In this document: positions 36,190-49,664 of the stretch, piece after piece
Numbering within the stretch: the stretch's first letter is position 1
How the letters are laid out: each line of letters opens with the position of its first letter
Origin: Prosapia bicincta
Taxonomy: Eukaryota; Arthropoda; Insecta; Hemiptera; Cercopidae
Reading direction: 5' to 3'
Assembly (NCBI GenBank): GCA_036971475.1
Contig: JBAIZL010000008.1
Location: forward strand, 3,508,501-3,572,500
Length of the DNA: 64,000 bases
Notes under the pieces: model-generated
Databases searched by the model: none
The model's input: the letters and a program-made list of their open reading frames with translations, nothing else
What the model was told of the DNA's origin: nothing
Made by a program: the position numbers and the translations under genes

Positions 36190-37450
36190 AGGTACTGCCT
36201 AGGAACTAGCTCTTGTACAAGGATCTCCCTGGCTACAGCTCTTCCTCTAGATAGTACCAGGCGCTGTACTAGACCTCATTGTCGTTGTAGCTAATCGGCT
36301 GCAAGTAAGAAACTACCAGATGCCGTATTACGGCTCAATAAATATCTAATTTGCACAGTGGAAAGAATTACATTTGAGGACAGGTTTCAAAATAGATACT
36401 AACAGCAGCTGTGTTAGAGCTTATTACAGGGCTTATCTCACACATGTCTCAAAACGAATACTACCAGGCGTTCTATTAGGGCTCATTATAGTTGTTTCTC
36501 TCACATGTCTCGAAACGAATACTACCAGGCGTTTTATTAGGGCTCATTTTAGTTGTATCTCACACGTCTCGAAACGAATACTACCAGGCGTTCTATTAGG
36601 GCTCATTATAGTTGTATCTCTCACATGTCTCGAAACGAATACTACCAAGCTTTCTATTAGGGCTCATAGTTGTATCTCTTACACGTCTCGAAACGAATAG
36701 TACCAGGTGTTCTATTAGGGCTCATAGTTGTAGCCTATCTCTCACATGTCTCAAAAGGTTCATTATAGTTGTATCTCTCACATGTCTCGAAACGAATACT
36801 ACCAGGCGTTTTATTATGGCTCATTATAGTTGTTTCTCTCACACGTCTCGAAACGAATACTACTAGGCTTTCTATTAGGGCTCATAGTTGTATCTCTTAC
36901 ACGTCTCGAAACGAATACTACCAGGTGTTCTATTAGGGCTCATAGTTATATCTCTCACATGTCTCAAAAGGCTCATTATAGTTGTATCTCTCACGTGTCT
37001 CGAAACGAATACTACCAGGCGTTTTATTAGGGCTCATTATAGTTGTTTCTCTCACACGTCTCGAAACAAATACTATCAGGCGTTCTATTAGGGCTCATAG
37101 TTGTATCTCTCATATGTCTCGATACGAATACTACCAGGCGTTCTATTAGGGCTCATAGTTGTATCTCTCATATGTCTCGAAACGAATACTACCAGGTGTT
37201 CTATTAGGGCTCATAGTTGTATCTCTCACATGTCTCGAAACGAATATTACTAGGCGTTCTATTAGGGCTCATTATAGTTGTATCTCTCACATGTCTCGAA
37301 ACGAATACTACCAGGCGTTCTATTAAGGCTCATGATAGTTGTACCTCACATGTTTCCAACCGAATACTGCCAGGCGCTGTATTAGGGCTCTTTACGGTTG
37401 GTACTCACGCCTGTCTCAAAATGGAATCTATCAGGCGCTGTATTTATATG
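36190..37450 (+). repeat. 58-61-bp minisatellite
   Basis: About 18 units around CATGTCTCGAAACGAATACT, then ACCAGGCGTTCTATTAGGGC. Some units carry TCATTATAGTTG and others TCATAGTTG, giving 61- or 58-bp lengths; one unit is cut short (36,740-36,760, repeated at 36,955-36,975). Divergent founder-like units lie at 36,190-36,420 and at 37,340-37,450. Open frames across it are by-products. Confidence 0.93.
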
Positions 37451-38834
37451 GATGGAGATTAAGTATCAATTAGTATTGACAATGTAAGTTCTTAGAAAAC
37501 CTTGTTCAGTTTTTATATCTCAAGTGTTCACCATAGCGGAAATGATAAGTTTAAATTAATCTTAAAGGTTTTGGACGTTTAGAAGCAACATTGATAAACT
37601 AAGTGACGAGAGCAAGCGGGACTACTAAGACGCCGATTGGCTGATAGTTGCTCGTTATGGTTTGCAGAAAGAATTTCTATATACATTTCCGTGTTTAATA
37701 AAACAATATTGAAACTGTTTAACTAATTATGTAATTTGGCTTTTTTTTATTTATGTCGCTTTATTGAATTTAAATTATAAGTTAAATTTAAAATCGAGTG
37801 TTTAGAAAACATAACCTAAAATGTTATCCGATACCTTGAAACGTCGTAGAAACTTGAGATAAATATTTGGACGCAACTTTATATTCCCAATGAAAACGGC
37901 CACGCCTAGTCTAGCGAAATTCGATAAAATAAACAATGTTTAGGTTGTGGCTAGTGTTAGTTTTAAGTTCGGGTGCATAATTTCCAACGTAAAATCTTTC
38001 TTAATTATTGCTTGTATTAAAATGGATTGTCAAATTAGGACATGGAAGAGTTGACATTTTTGTATTAAACCATTTGATTATTTTGTCACGCAAATTGCTA
38101 CACCCAAGAGTCCAGTTCTTGAAGAATAGAAATTTTCGCTACTAAATACTTTTTTATAAGCAATCGTGTCATTATAAAACCTTTTTTCTCCACCAGGATA
38201 GCCTTGGCTCCCGAAGGACAGACAGGAAACGTCGGGATGAATGGGACGCCTCACTCTCACTCTTATTGACCCGTACAGTGTGACGTCAGAGCGTCGCTGT
38301 GCTACTATACATGGCGAAAACATCGGTTAATCCCAGTAAATAGTTGCTTTAACATTGCGATAAGATAAGGAGGCGTTTTATCTTTTACACGTGGGAAATC
38401 TTTTGTAGCGGAGACCGGAATGAGTGCTTTTGAGTGCCATACATTGTAACTCCTCATTGCAACATTACGAACAAAATAGAAATATGGGGAATATTTGCAA
38501 TTGCAATCTTTGTTTTTTTATGACTTTGTTGTGGTTTTTTGAGGCTACGAAGGTAAAAACTAATGTTTACCAGTTATTCAGCGTTCCTTTAAAGATTTGA
38601 TCTGTTGTAGGAAACTGCCAGAAAGTTAGAACTGTCTGGATACGGCCATTGCTGGGACCCTGAAGGAGAACGCACCAGTAGAGCTAAGAGTGGGAACGTC
38701 AATCCTTTACTTATCGTGGATAAATGATATCTCCCGTCAAATAAAATATTTTAAAACACTCATGCAAAAAAGACAATCATAGTAAATTTGTAAGTTTAGT
38801 GATTTTCTTTCAAAATCGGGGTCATTGGCCTTTT
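37451..38834. other. Non-coding stretch
   Basis: No supported feature. The minus frame at 38,078-38,323 shows no family signature. Confidence 0.4.
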
Positions 38835-39025
38835 TCTCAACTATTGCATCTCTACTTTTAGATTGTCCTTGTGTTGTATGTTTCCCTCTTTGCCCTACCA
38901 TTGCTTCCCTACTTTTGGATTGTCGTTGTGTTGTATGTTTATCCTTTGGCCAACCATTGCATCTCTACTTTCAGATTGTCCTTGTTTTGTGTGTTTCCCT
39001 CTTTGCCCCATCATTGCACCTCAAC
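38835..39025 (+). repeat. Three-copy ~57-bp tandem repeat
   Basis: Three imperfect units starting ATTGCATCTCTACTTTTAGA, ATTGCTTCCCTACTTTTGGA and ATTGCATCTCTACTTTCAGA, each followed by TTGTSSTTGT and a CCTYTTTGSCC segment. The partial fourth begins at 39,013. Confidence 0.85.
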
Positions 39026-40037
39026 AAACACAGAACTCTGTAAAGTACCAACCATTGACACTAAGCCTCCCAGCGTTATAGATACGCCGCGCCGTGCCGC
39101 TCTGTGATGTTTGTTCTGGCTTGTACTACCGCCTTATCTCGCCACAATGTTGCTATTTAACAGTTTTACTGTTTTGGCGTCCGCTGATAACGCGATTAGC
39201 TTCACGCTTATCTCGGACAGTCTCTAGAATGCCAGCGCTTCACCCGTGTATGCCATTATGTCGTCACGAAGGCCTTGATCCAAATACTTGGTCGAGTGGG
39301 AGGTCGATGTAGAGGTAGTAAGACAGAAAGGCAACGGAAAGCAATCTAAAACTCTTTAGCTGTCTGTGTATCTACAAGCTAAGATGTGGTCGAGGGAAGA
39401 CACCCTGTATATGTTCTCATAGTCTACACACACTATTAAATTTTGTTTCCATTTCCAAGTTCTAAGCTCTATCAGAGTAATCCAGAAGTATGATTGACTT
39501 TTTACTGTTGAAATGAATAATAAAAAATTCAAATAATGAATAGATTTTATGGATACACATAAAGTTGTAGGCCTACTAGACGTGGCTAGAGATTACTACT
39601 TAACGACGGTTTGAAATTGCTCTTAGCTGCCGAAATAGTTGCTATTTAACGACAGTTTTAAATGGCAAACCGCGAACATAAACTATAGCGTAAGTAAGTA
39701 ACGTGCCGGGAGAGCGATGGCAGATATTAGAATGTATCGATCGAGTGTCGAAATCGGGCCAGAATTAGTGGATAGTGGGTCAGGTTACGCAATACGGACT
39801 CGCAGATAACATCTGGCAGAAATCCATTCTTATCGGCGATTTTGGCCTTTCCAAGGTCACCGACGAATCGTAACGTGCGATGTTTGCTATGCTGCACTGT
39901 AGTTTGGGACGTACATTGTGTTCAATTGCCCGTTTTGTAGGCTCGGCGTTACCCAGGGTCGAGTATTAATACTTAAGTTTTTAGAGCAAACAGAACTAAA
40001 CGGCACTGCATTGTGTCGATATGTAGATACACACACA

Positions 40038-40102
<65 letters not shown>

Positions 40103-43100
40103 TCTACTCTCTCACCACGCACTCACACACACACACACACACACTTTCTCTCTCTCTCTCCGACTTAGAGTATTAGCAATGTTAAAAACTATTGCATTCA
40201 GCCGTCACAACATCGACCATGTAGTAAATGGCGAGTATGGCCAGGTATCAATAGTGAAATGAAAGCATAAAAATGTCTACCTCTTGACATTCCCTCTTGT
40301 CTAATTTTATTTTCCAGCTCTCCTTCCGTTCTTCTTGAAATACTGTCTCGAACAGTCTCTTGCATATCTCCTCCCAAACAAGGGCGCGAAATATTTCTTT
40401 TTATTTGCCTAGTTGTTCCTTTACTATTTCTAGCTCTTTTCATCTCGTAGGCCTACATCATGGTTCTCGTGTATTGTGTTTAACACTCTTATCTCTGTCC
40501 CCATGGCTAACAGGGAGTAATATTTTTCTTTTTACTCCCTACGTCTCCTAGAGTCTCCAGAATGCGTGAGCCTTGGTTCTCCCCTGATCTTTCGAGTCAC
40601 AGATCATTCTTTTCAAATTTTTTTACCTTGCCCCTAAAAATGGAGACTATCCGAAACAAGTTGATTAAAAATTACACCTTGGTAGAAATGAGCATGTAAA
40701 CAAAATATTTAACAGCTGTATAATGATAAGCATAGTTAAGTTGTATTACTCAAAACTGTGTTATGAATGACGTCACTCTGTAAGTGTAAATAAAGTTCTT
40801 TATAAATTAGTGAACGAATTCGTCATGACAATGCTAAACAATTTCACACCCGGTCAAATAGGTTGTTTACTTTCGACACAGGTTAGGCCAAACTAACCAG
40901 TAATCAAATAGAATTAGTGAGTCAAGGTCATAGAGCCAAGATTAGATGCTGTCGGGGCAGAAGACACTGATAAATCCCTGAACAATCTAGGCCAAAACTT
41001 TGTTTTGATTCCGGACCACTTCCGTTGCGATGCATTGTTGTAGAGGGGGAGATGTGGCAACGTCGCGCACAGGTGAAAGGTGGAGGGAGTGGACAATTCA
41101 ACACATCCGGTCTACCTGTGGCTGGGAGATGTGGCAGCCAGTGAGCATCGTCCAGTGCCGTACGGCCGCGGGGTAAATAATACGAACCTAAGTAAGGAAA
41201 TATTCATTTCTCAAAGAATACCTTACTGTGCAATGCCCCCTTCACATTTACCGCCACAAATTGTGTAATATATAGAAATTTACCAAAGGATTTGAATTAT
41301 AAGCCTCAGAACATAGTTCTGCTAGCATTTTCTCCTTTTATATATAAAGAAACTTATATTTTAAATTAAGAGTAATTTTTGTTTACTTTTATTTTTGAAT
41401 CGGAGTTGTACTGTGTCGTGGGTAACTAGGACATCCTAACTTGACGTTCGGGGAGGGGCCAGCTGGCCTACTTTGCAAATTGAAAGCGAAATCATAGTGA
41501 CTGTGACGTCACGAAGAGGTCGCGACTATCGATTTCGTTCACGTTTCGACAAATCGAATATCGAACGATAAATTATGGCCAGAAGTGTCTTAGCCCAACA
41601 TCTAGCAAAGTAAAAGGCCAAAAACTGTATAAAATCAGCCCGTTGTCCGGATTCGCCTGTTAAAACAAACACCTTTAATGATGGGGTAAAATATAGAAAT
41701 GTTCACAAAATTTTCAGTAAACATTGTGTTTTGTAATTTATTTGTTTACACTCAGTAGAGCTCTATAGTAGGCTTGACGGTTTTATTTATCATTACGTAT
41801 TTCCGTGACGAAAGAACCAACAATAGATTCCTAGTTAAGGGCAGTTCCATAGAATCGAAGAAACTGTTCGCAGAACTGAAGAGCCTTCGCTACAGTTCAC
41901 TCGCATTATTCATGGTTATTACAGCACAATACGGTTGTACAAGAGAAAGTTGTTGCTAAACCGAAGCTGTTGGGGGAGGCGACCCTCCCCGAAGTGGGTC
42001 AGTGGGGCAGGTCAGGTAGCCGAGGGTGTAGGGGGAAGCAGGTAGCCTATTCCCACGAACACAGACACCGTTAAATACCCCAACCCTTTTTACTTTTCTT
42101 TTCACGACAGACTCGAGGCCTTGGTGAAAGTGTAATAATAATAAATACGGCCGTTGGACACATTTGGGCCGGAAATAAGCGAGAATTGTTTCTGGGAATT
42201 GTTGAAGGTTTTTCTTCTGGCGTTACGTAGTTTTATAGTTCCCTATTAGAGTGCTTCGTTCAGCAAAATATGCTGCCCATTGTTGCTCTTCTCCTTAGTC
42301 TATATTATATTGCTTAATGAGTCTGTTCCTGAAATATATTTAGCATTATCAAGATTTCCTCAGCTCTGAATCTTCAGCTCATTGTCGTCGTCGTTGTTAC
42401 ACAAGGATCAAACATTACCACTCCACGATCTAATGCACCCAAGTGGGAAGGGATTTCATTCTTTCCTCAGTAATTGTTTTCTCAAGAAAACTGTAGTGGA
42501 AAAACTCAAAAATACTTTAACATGAGCATTGGTTCCTGTGACATATAGCCTACGTAGGCAGGTCATACGGATACACGAAAGATGCGTAAACCAGGAAGAT
42601 GCGCACCGGATCAAGTTTTGACAAATGGTGTGGGTAGGCTATGACGTCAGAACATTGTGACAGGCGAAAACATTTAGGCGTACACTTATATCTTTCCGTC
42701 TCTTATAGCACAGTTCCGTCACTACTTCTTAACCGACCTGTACAACTCTTTGATTTTTACTCCTGAGATAATGCGCCATCGGTTTGCCCTTAATCGTATA
42801 AGTCACCTCCACTGAACACAAAACACATGAAGGGAATATCGAACTTATCACCACGACAGTTAAAGCCAAAGGGACAACTGGCAAAGTAGAAAGCCCTTTT
42901 TATTATTTATTTTAACAGGGAAAATCCAAAACCTGGAAAGCTATAAGCAAATAGTTCAGGGGTAAATGACAGGGGGTGGGGGGTAATTAGTGTTTGGTTT
43001 GTGAGCTTTTATCACTTATCAAATTCACCACTCCCCCTCGTCATTGCTATTGTTTTCTCATGCACTCATTTTTCGCTCTACACGTTTTTTGTGCCACCTG

Positions 43101-43949
43101 TCATTCAGTCAGAAAGGACCGCAGGGTGAATCTTTGTCAGTAAATGTGCACACTGTTATAGCGACAAAAGATAGAAACCCGACAACGACTCGTCTTGGAG
43201 TTGGAAGAAATTCCGCCACCGAAGCAGGAACTGGGCGATGTCTCACACATGCGCACGCACACGCAAGCCTGTAACCTTGTAACAAGAACATTCTATTTTG
43301 TAAACAGTCCAAGGATAGGCTGGCTAGAGTTGAATGGACACAAAACTGAGGCCAAACATAATTGTTTGCTGTAATACGAGCATGGGTTGTCAAACACAGA
43401 GAAGGCCGACACTTGGTTACTTGGTTTCTGCGAAGTAAAAACCCAGATTTCACTGCAAACATTCAGAACGTGTGGTATTTGTTCCCGCAAAAGAGAATTA
43501 GTGTTTTGTTCTATATTTTGGGTTGAACAGTAGCCTAGATATTAATTTTTTTTAAAAATTAAAAGTAGAAACGTTTTGTGTGTCTTAAGTTAAGACGGAA
43601 GCAAACTCTCAGATTTTAATAAGAAATGTTAAAGCATACTATAGCAACAAAGGCGTGAATAAATGAAACTTCGAGCACAAATCAACCCGTAGGTATTAAC
43701 GTAACAGCACTAAAAGATGATGGCTTTGAAATCGAAATGTGCCTTACGTTAAGATTTCAAGAGGTTTTATATATGCAATACTATAAAGAATAAAAGAAAT
43801 ACAATAAGGAAAAGGAAAACTGTTTATTAGTATTTTTTAGAATTTACTAATTCAAATAATGACCAAGTTTACATTATTAATAAATTTAATCGCTTTGGAA
43901 AAGGAAAAGTGGCAAATAAAAATAAATAAAACATTAAAACAATAAAATA
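39026..43949. other. Long stretch without recognised genes
   Basis: Mixed composition, moderately GC-rich in places (39,100-39,300, 41,040-41,180, 41,960-42,060, 43,110-43,270). Such islands may be regulatory DNA of the E74 locus, but I see no diagnostic site or exon. Apart from the compound microsatellite at 40,028-40,162, nothing is supported. Confidence 0.35.
40028..40162 (+). repeat. Compound (CA)n/(CT)n/(TA)n microsatellite
   Basis: Successive CACACA, CTCTCT, CACACA, TATATA, CACACA and CTCTCT blocks. Frames through it are by-products. Confidence 0.95.
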
Positions 43950-44285
43950 TTAGTTTTATAAAACAGTTTTTAAGTAAATTCCTACTCAAGTTAAAAAAAA
44001 CAAAATTTTATATTAGTTACTTTATTTTAAATAACTACAATTACTTTTTAAAGTAACATAACCCTTGCATTAAAACAGCTGTTCTACCACATAACCTAAA
44101 ACATAAAATCAGCTGTTTTATGAATTCATATGTTATCACTTATTCTAGGCCAAATGGGACGAAACAATGTTATTGCATACCTTGCCCCTTTTGTGAAAAG
44201 TTTTACTCCCATATAAAACTAAAATCAATTTATTAAATTTAATTAATGAATAATATTTGAAAAAAAACTAAGTATGAAAAATTCA
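43950..44285 (+). repeat. R1 dispersed repeat, well preserved
   Basis: Contains both E-boxes (AAAACAGCTGTTCTACCACA and AATCAGCTGTTTTATGAATT), the CCAAATGGGACGAAAC block, TTGCCCCTTTTGTGAAAAGT and CTCCCATATAAAACTAAAAT. It ends at TTTGAAAAAAAACT. Confidence 0.75.
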
Positions 44286-45931
44286 ACTTAAGAGAATGAA
44301 AAAATATTATTTCATTAACGGAAATATTTATTTGGTTTTTTAAATCTGGAGTAAGCTAGGGGGCGCTGTCCCTCTTGAATTATCCTACATAACTGCTATG
44401 GGAAATGTTACACCGCCACGAAGAAATACAGGCTAACAGAACGTTAGAGGGGTCTATGTCTCGAGATGAGGAACGTATTTGCTGCAGGACGAAGTTGCCC
44501 CAGTCAGGATCCACTCATTAGGCCTGCATAATAATTATCTAATTACCGCCTGCTATGTTGTTAGGGAAGGAAGAGGGAAACATAATCTGTTCCTAAATCC
44601 CAGGTAAGCCAGAAAAATCTCATTACCTTATTCCACCTGCCTTCGTTGTGCCTACGTAATAGGGACAACAGTATAAGAAGGACTGAGCTTGGTAAGAACA
44701 CGCGTAAGCAGAAAGTGTTTTGGGACATCTTTTGTCTTGAATATTAGTTTGCAAATTAAATCATATGAATTGATTCCATCTTCACGTGAGCTACTAAAAA
44801 TATACCTGCATCACTTCCCTAATATCTCAACCTATCCCCAACCTAAAACAACCAAGAGGAGAGTTACGGTCTGAGTTAAACATGCGAGACATCTCCCGAA
44901 ACGGCTGTCCTCAATAATCAAAAAGTAAGTGCTACTATAGGCAAGTGTAACATACTAACATATTATATATACAAGTGTTTTTAGTAAATGGTATTTATAT
45001 TAGAACTACTTCCGAATAACGTTTTGAATTCGTATTGGTCATTGTTTCACCAAATCGTACGGAATGAAATCTGAAAGTGTTGTATAAACAAAATAGGTCG
45101 ACTAGAGAGCGCGGGAGATGTCCTCAGGCCGAGCTATCGAGGCTGTGATTTTGTTTTTATGTCGATGAATTTCTCTCGTTTGAAATATCCGGTGTGTCGA
45201 GAGCGGAAGCCAGGTATAAGAGTGAAACTGTGTAGAGCCGCTCGCCTGAGAATTAGGCCATATTGTTTAGCCTAGTTTACTGAAGTAACTGTGTTAGGAT
45301 ATCTATTTCTGTCCGTCTTTCCCAATAGGCTGCCAGAGATGACGTCTTCTCTATTTTTTACTTTTGCCTCTTCTGTAATTTATTTTCGTCTTTCCTTTGG
45401 CTGTTTACAGTCACGTTTCCTGCCCAGCTTGGCTTGACCTACGCACCGGTATCTCGCCCATTTCCTCAGTTTTGGCCATTTTTTTGTGGATTTTGTTAAA
45501 TTCCTAAAATTCACTCCGTATCTTTCGCTCTGTCTTGGCCCCGTTGCCTTATTATTTACCCTTTCTACTGTCCTCCTTCTGCAACAAATCTACCTTGCAA
45601 AATCTCTCTTTCTTTGTCTTGTTGATTTCCTGTTGCGACAAACTTTCCTCAGTAATACCGAAACCACAATGCTACGCCTTGCAATATCCAACTGTAGCTG
45701 GGAAGTTGGAAGTTGCCTCAATTATCCAGAAACATTAAGGCTTAACTGGGGATTCCCTTATACAGAATCATCGTCTCTTCGATACCAAAGTGAACGGGGT
45801 TTTTCTGTGGCACGATAATTGCTGAGGGTACAGTAGTAGTTACAAAAAATGAATAATATTGAATATGTGCGCATGCGCGTGCATGTGTCTTGTGAGTATG
45901 CGAGCGCATACGTGTATGTATAGACTGGATA
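44286..45931. other. Stretch without recognised genes
   Basis: Contains a GC-richer patch at 45,100-45,260 and a hydrophobic frame at 45,486-45,818 with no ATG start and no known domain. No supported gene. Confidence 0.35.
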
Positions 45932-48830
45932 CAACTATTACCATACCTTGGCTCGTTGGGAATAGAGAACGCAATGCCGCCTGACGGCATCAGTGACAGG
46001 GTATTGCAATAAGCCTCTTACCATATCTTGGTACATTGCGACTAGAGAACGTGGTGTTGCCTGACTGTAACAGTGACAGAGTATTGGCACGACTGTTACC
46101 ATCCCTTGGCTTGATGGTACTAGAGATCACGGTGCTGCCTGACGGTAACAGTGACAGAGTATTGGCACGACTGTTACCATCCCTTGGGTCGATGGTACTA
46201 GATATCACGGTGCTGCCTGACGGTAACAGTGACATAGTATTGAAACGATTGTTACCATCCCCTTGGTACGTTGCGACTAGAGAACCCAATGCCGCCTGAC
46301 AGTAACAGTGACAGAGTATTGAAACGACTGTTATCATCCCTTGGTACGTTGCGACTAGAGAATGCGGTGCCGCCTGGCAGTAACAGTGACAGAGTATTGA
46401 AACAACTTTTACCATCCCTTGGTACGTTGCGACTAGAGAATGCGGTGCCGCCTGGCAGTAACAGTGACAGAGTATTGAAACGACTTTTACCATCCCTTGG
46501 TACGTTGCGACTAGAGAATGCGGTGCCGCCTGGCAGTAACAGTGACAGAGTATTGAAACGACTGTTACCATCCCTTGGTACGTTGCGACTAGAGAATGCG
46601 GTGCCGCCTGGCAGTAACAGTGACAGAGTATTGAAACGACTGTTACCATCCCTTGGTACGTTGCGACTAGAGAACGCAAACCGCCTGGCAGTAACAGTGA
46701 CAGAGTATTGAAACGACTGTTATCATCCCTTGGTACGTTGCGACTAGAGAATGCGGTGCCGCCTGGCAGTAACAGTGACAGAGTATTGAAACGACTTTTA
46801 CCATCCCTTGGTACGTTGCGACTAGAGAATGCGGTGCCGCCTGGCAGTAACAGTGACAGAGTATTGAAACGACTTTTACCATCCCTTGGTACGTTGCGAC
46901 TAGAGAATGCGGTGCCGCCTGGCAGTAACAGTGACAGAGTATTGAAACGACTTTTACCATCCCTTGGTACGTTGCGACTAGAGAATGCGGTGCCGCCTGG
47001 CAGTAACAGTGACAGAGTATTGAAACGACTGTTATCATCCCTTGGTACGTTGCGACTAGAGAATGCGGTGCCGCCTGGCAGTAACAGTGACAGAGTATTG
47101 AAACGACTGTTACCATCCCTTGGTACGTTGCGACTAGAGAACGCAAACCGCCTGGCAGTAACAGTGACAGAGTATTGAAACGACTGTTATCATCCCTTGG
47201 TACGTTGCGACTAGAGAATGCGGTGCCGCCTGGCAGTAACAGTGACAGAGTATTGAAACGACTTTTACCATCCCTTGGTACGTTGCGACTAGAGAATGCG
47301 GTGCCGCCTGGCAGTAACAGTGACAGAGTATTGAAACGACTTTTACCATCCCTTGGTACGTTGCGACTAGAGAATGCGGTGCCGCCTGGCAGTAACAGTG
47401 ACAGAGTATTGAAACGACTGTTACCATCCCTTGGTACGTTGCGACTAGAGAACGCAAACCGCCTGGCAGTAACAGTGACAGAGTATTGAAACGACTGTTA
47501 TCATCCCTTGGTACGTTGCGACTAGAGAATGCGGTGCCGCCTGGCAGTAACAGTGACAGAGTATTGAAACGACTGTTATCATCCCTTGGTACGTTGCGAC
47601 TAGAGAATGCGGTGCCGCCTGGCAGTAACAGTGACAGAGTATTGAAACGACTGTTACCATCCCTTGGTACGTTGCGACTAGAGAACGCAAACCGCCTGGC
47701 AGTAACAGTGACAGAGTATTGAAACGACTGTTATCATCCCTTGGTACGTTGCGACTAGAGAATGCGGTGCCGCCTGGCAGTAACAGTGACAGAGTATTGA
47801 AACGACTGTTATCATCCCTTGGTACGTTGCGACTAGAGAATGCGGTGTCGCCTGGCAGTAACAGTGACAGAGTATTGAAACGACTGTTACCATCCCTTGG
47901 TACGTTGCGACTAGAGAACGCAAACCGCCTGGCAGTAACAGTGACAGAGTATTGAAACGACTGTTATCATCCCTTGGTACGTTGCGACTAGAGAATGCGG
48001 TGCCGCCTGGCAGTAACAGTGACAGAGTATTGAAACGACTGTTACCATCCCTTGGTACGTTGCGACTAGAGAACGCAAACCGCCTGGCAGTAACAGTGAC
48101 AGAGTATTGAAACGACTGTTATCATCCCTTGGTACGTTGCGACTGGAGAATGCGGTGCCGCCTGGCAGTAACAGTGACAGAGTATTGAAACGACTTTTAC
48201 CATCCCTTGGTACGTTGCGACTAGAGAATGCGGTGCCGCCTGGCAGTAACAGTGACAGAGTATTGAAACGACTTTTACCATCCCTTGGTACGTTGCGACT
48301 AGAGAATGCGGTGCCGCCTGGCAGTAACAGTGACAGAGTATTGAAACGACTGTTACCATCCCTTGGTACGTTGCGACTAGAGAACGCAAACCGCCTGGCA
48401 GTAACAGTGACAGAGTATTGAAACGACTGTTACCATCCCTTGGTACGTTGCGACTAGAGAATGCGGTGCCGCCTGGCAGTAACAGTGACAGAGTATTGAA
48501 ACGACTGTTACCATCCCTTGGTACGTTGCGACTAGAGAACGCAAACCGCCTGGCAGTAACAGTGACAGAGCATTGAAACAACTGTTACCATCCCTTGGCT
48601 CGATGGGACTAGAGATCGCGGTGCCGCCAGACGGTAACAGTGACAGAGTATTGGAACCACTGTTACCATCCCTTGGTACGTTGCGACTAGAGAACGCAAA
48701 CCGCCTGGCAGTAACAGTGACAGAGTATTGAAACAACTGTTACCATCCCTTGGCTCGATGGGACTAGAGATCGCGGTGCCGCCAGACGGTAACAGTGACA
48801 GGGTATTGGAACCATTGTTACCAGTTTAAG
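45932..48830 (+). repeat. 78/77-bp minisatellite with higher-order blocks
   Basis: About 37 units. Type A (78 bp) contains GAGAATGCGGTGCCGCCTGG; type B (77 bp) contains GAGAACGCAAACCGCCTGGC. B units recur at 46,671, 47,138, 47,449, 47,682, 47,915, 48,070, 48,381, 48,536 and 48,691. Spacings are 467, 311, 233, 233, 155, 311, 155 and 155 bp, so blocks hold n type-A units plus one B with n = 5, 3, 2, 2, 1, 3, 1, 1. Units at both edges (before 46,270 and after 48,590) are diverged. GTAACAG and CTGTTAC form an inverted pair in each unit. Since 78 is a multiple of 3, long frames open on both strands; they are not genes. Confidence 0.97.
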
Positions 48831-49664
48831 GTAACATTGCGCACACACTAGCGTTAGTAACCGTGTCCACAGCGGGAATTGCACAGCATCTGTGGCAACA
48901 GGAAAACTTGGTTAAGAATTACAACATTTTTAGTGTGAATCGAGGAAATTCGTTGGTAGAAAGTGTAAAGTGGGAGTTAGTGCGGGAGGGGGAATCGGGA
49001 CCAGTGGGTCAAGGAGAGTGCGAGAGTGCCACTTTCCCTTCCATAGGAAATGCTCTGGCTTTATATAACTTCGACTGCCTTCGTGTCTGCAGCCGAACTT
49101 TGCCGATCGCCTTTATGTAATGCGTTAATAATAAACCCGAATTGTCGGGAGTTTTTTTTTTCGATCAGTTGCTAGCTAGTTGTGCCCGTCTCTCACTGAC
49201 CGATTCGACCTGACTGATGTTATCCTCCGGCACCGACAGAGAGAGCTCGCGGCAGGGTGTAATTATTGACACTTTCAGCAAGGACCAATAAAATTGAAGG
49301 AAATTCTATGATACATTTACAATAAAACCATCTGCCCATCACATCCACTCACTTTAAGCAGGCTAAAAATATTTAATGATATGGACACTGAAAATAATAA
49401 ATTGTAAATTTGAATTTAATGTAAAAATGTAAATAATTCGGCACGAAGTAAGTGTTTGTAGCTTGTAGTAACTAAAAAGCTTGCTAAACGTGTTAGAAGC
49501 AATAGAAGTGGAGACTCCAATCTGATCCTTTGTGACTCAAAAACGCTTCAAAAACTCTGACAGGAAAGTAGGCCTAACTGTGTGTAAATATTTAAGTGGT
49601 AGAAACGAAACTCATATATAAGTGAAAAGAACAAGTAATATAGCCTATATTTTTTAAACAATAA
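48831..49664. other. Stretch without recognised genes
   Basis: A frame at 48,863-49,120 lacks an ATG start. A GC-rich patch at 49,180-49,260 is otherwise featureless. Confidence 0.35.

Noticed and set aside
36374..37462. Open frames with LTCLETNTTR repeats
   Set aside because: They are by-products of the 58-61-bp minisatellite.
39918..40262. 114-codon frame with TH and LS runs
   Set aside because: It is driven by the compound microsatellite, with no conserved flanking protein.
43109..43462. 117-codon minus-strand frame
   Set aside because: No domain, no splice context, and overlapping frames on both strands of equal quality.
45486..45818. Hydrophobic 110-codon frame
   Set aside because: No ATG at the start (TTG). 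The hydrophobicity follows from T-rich DNA, with no recognised family.
45990..48736. Open frames up to 229 codons on both strands
   Set aside because: The 78-bp unit is a multiple of 3. Frames break wherever a 77-bp unit shifts phase, as expected for a non-coding repeat.
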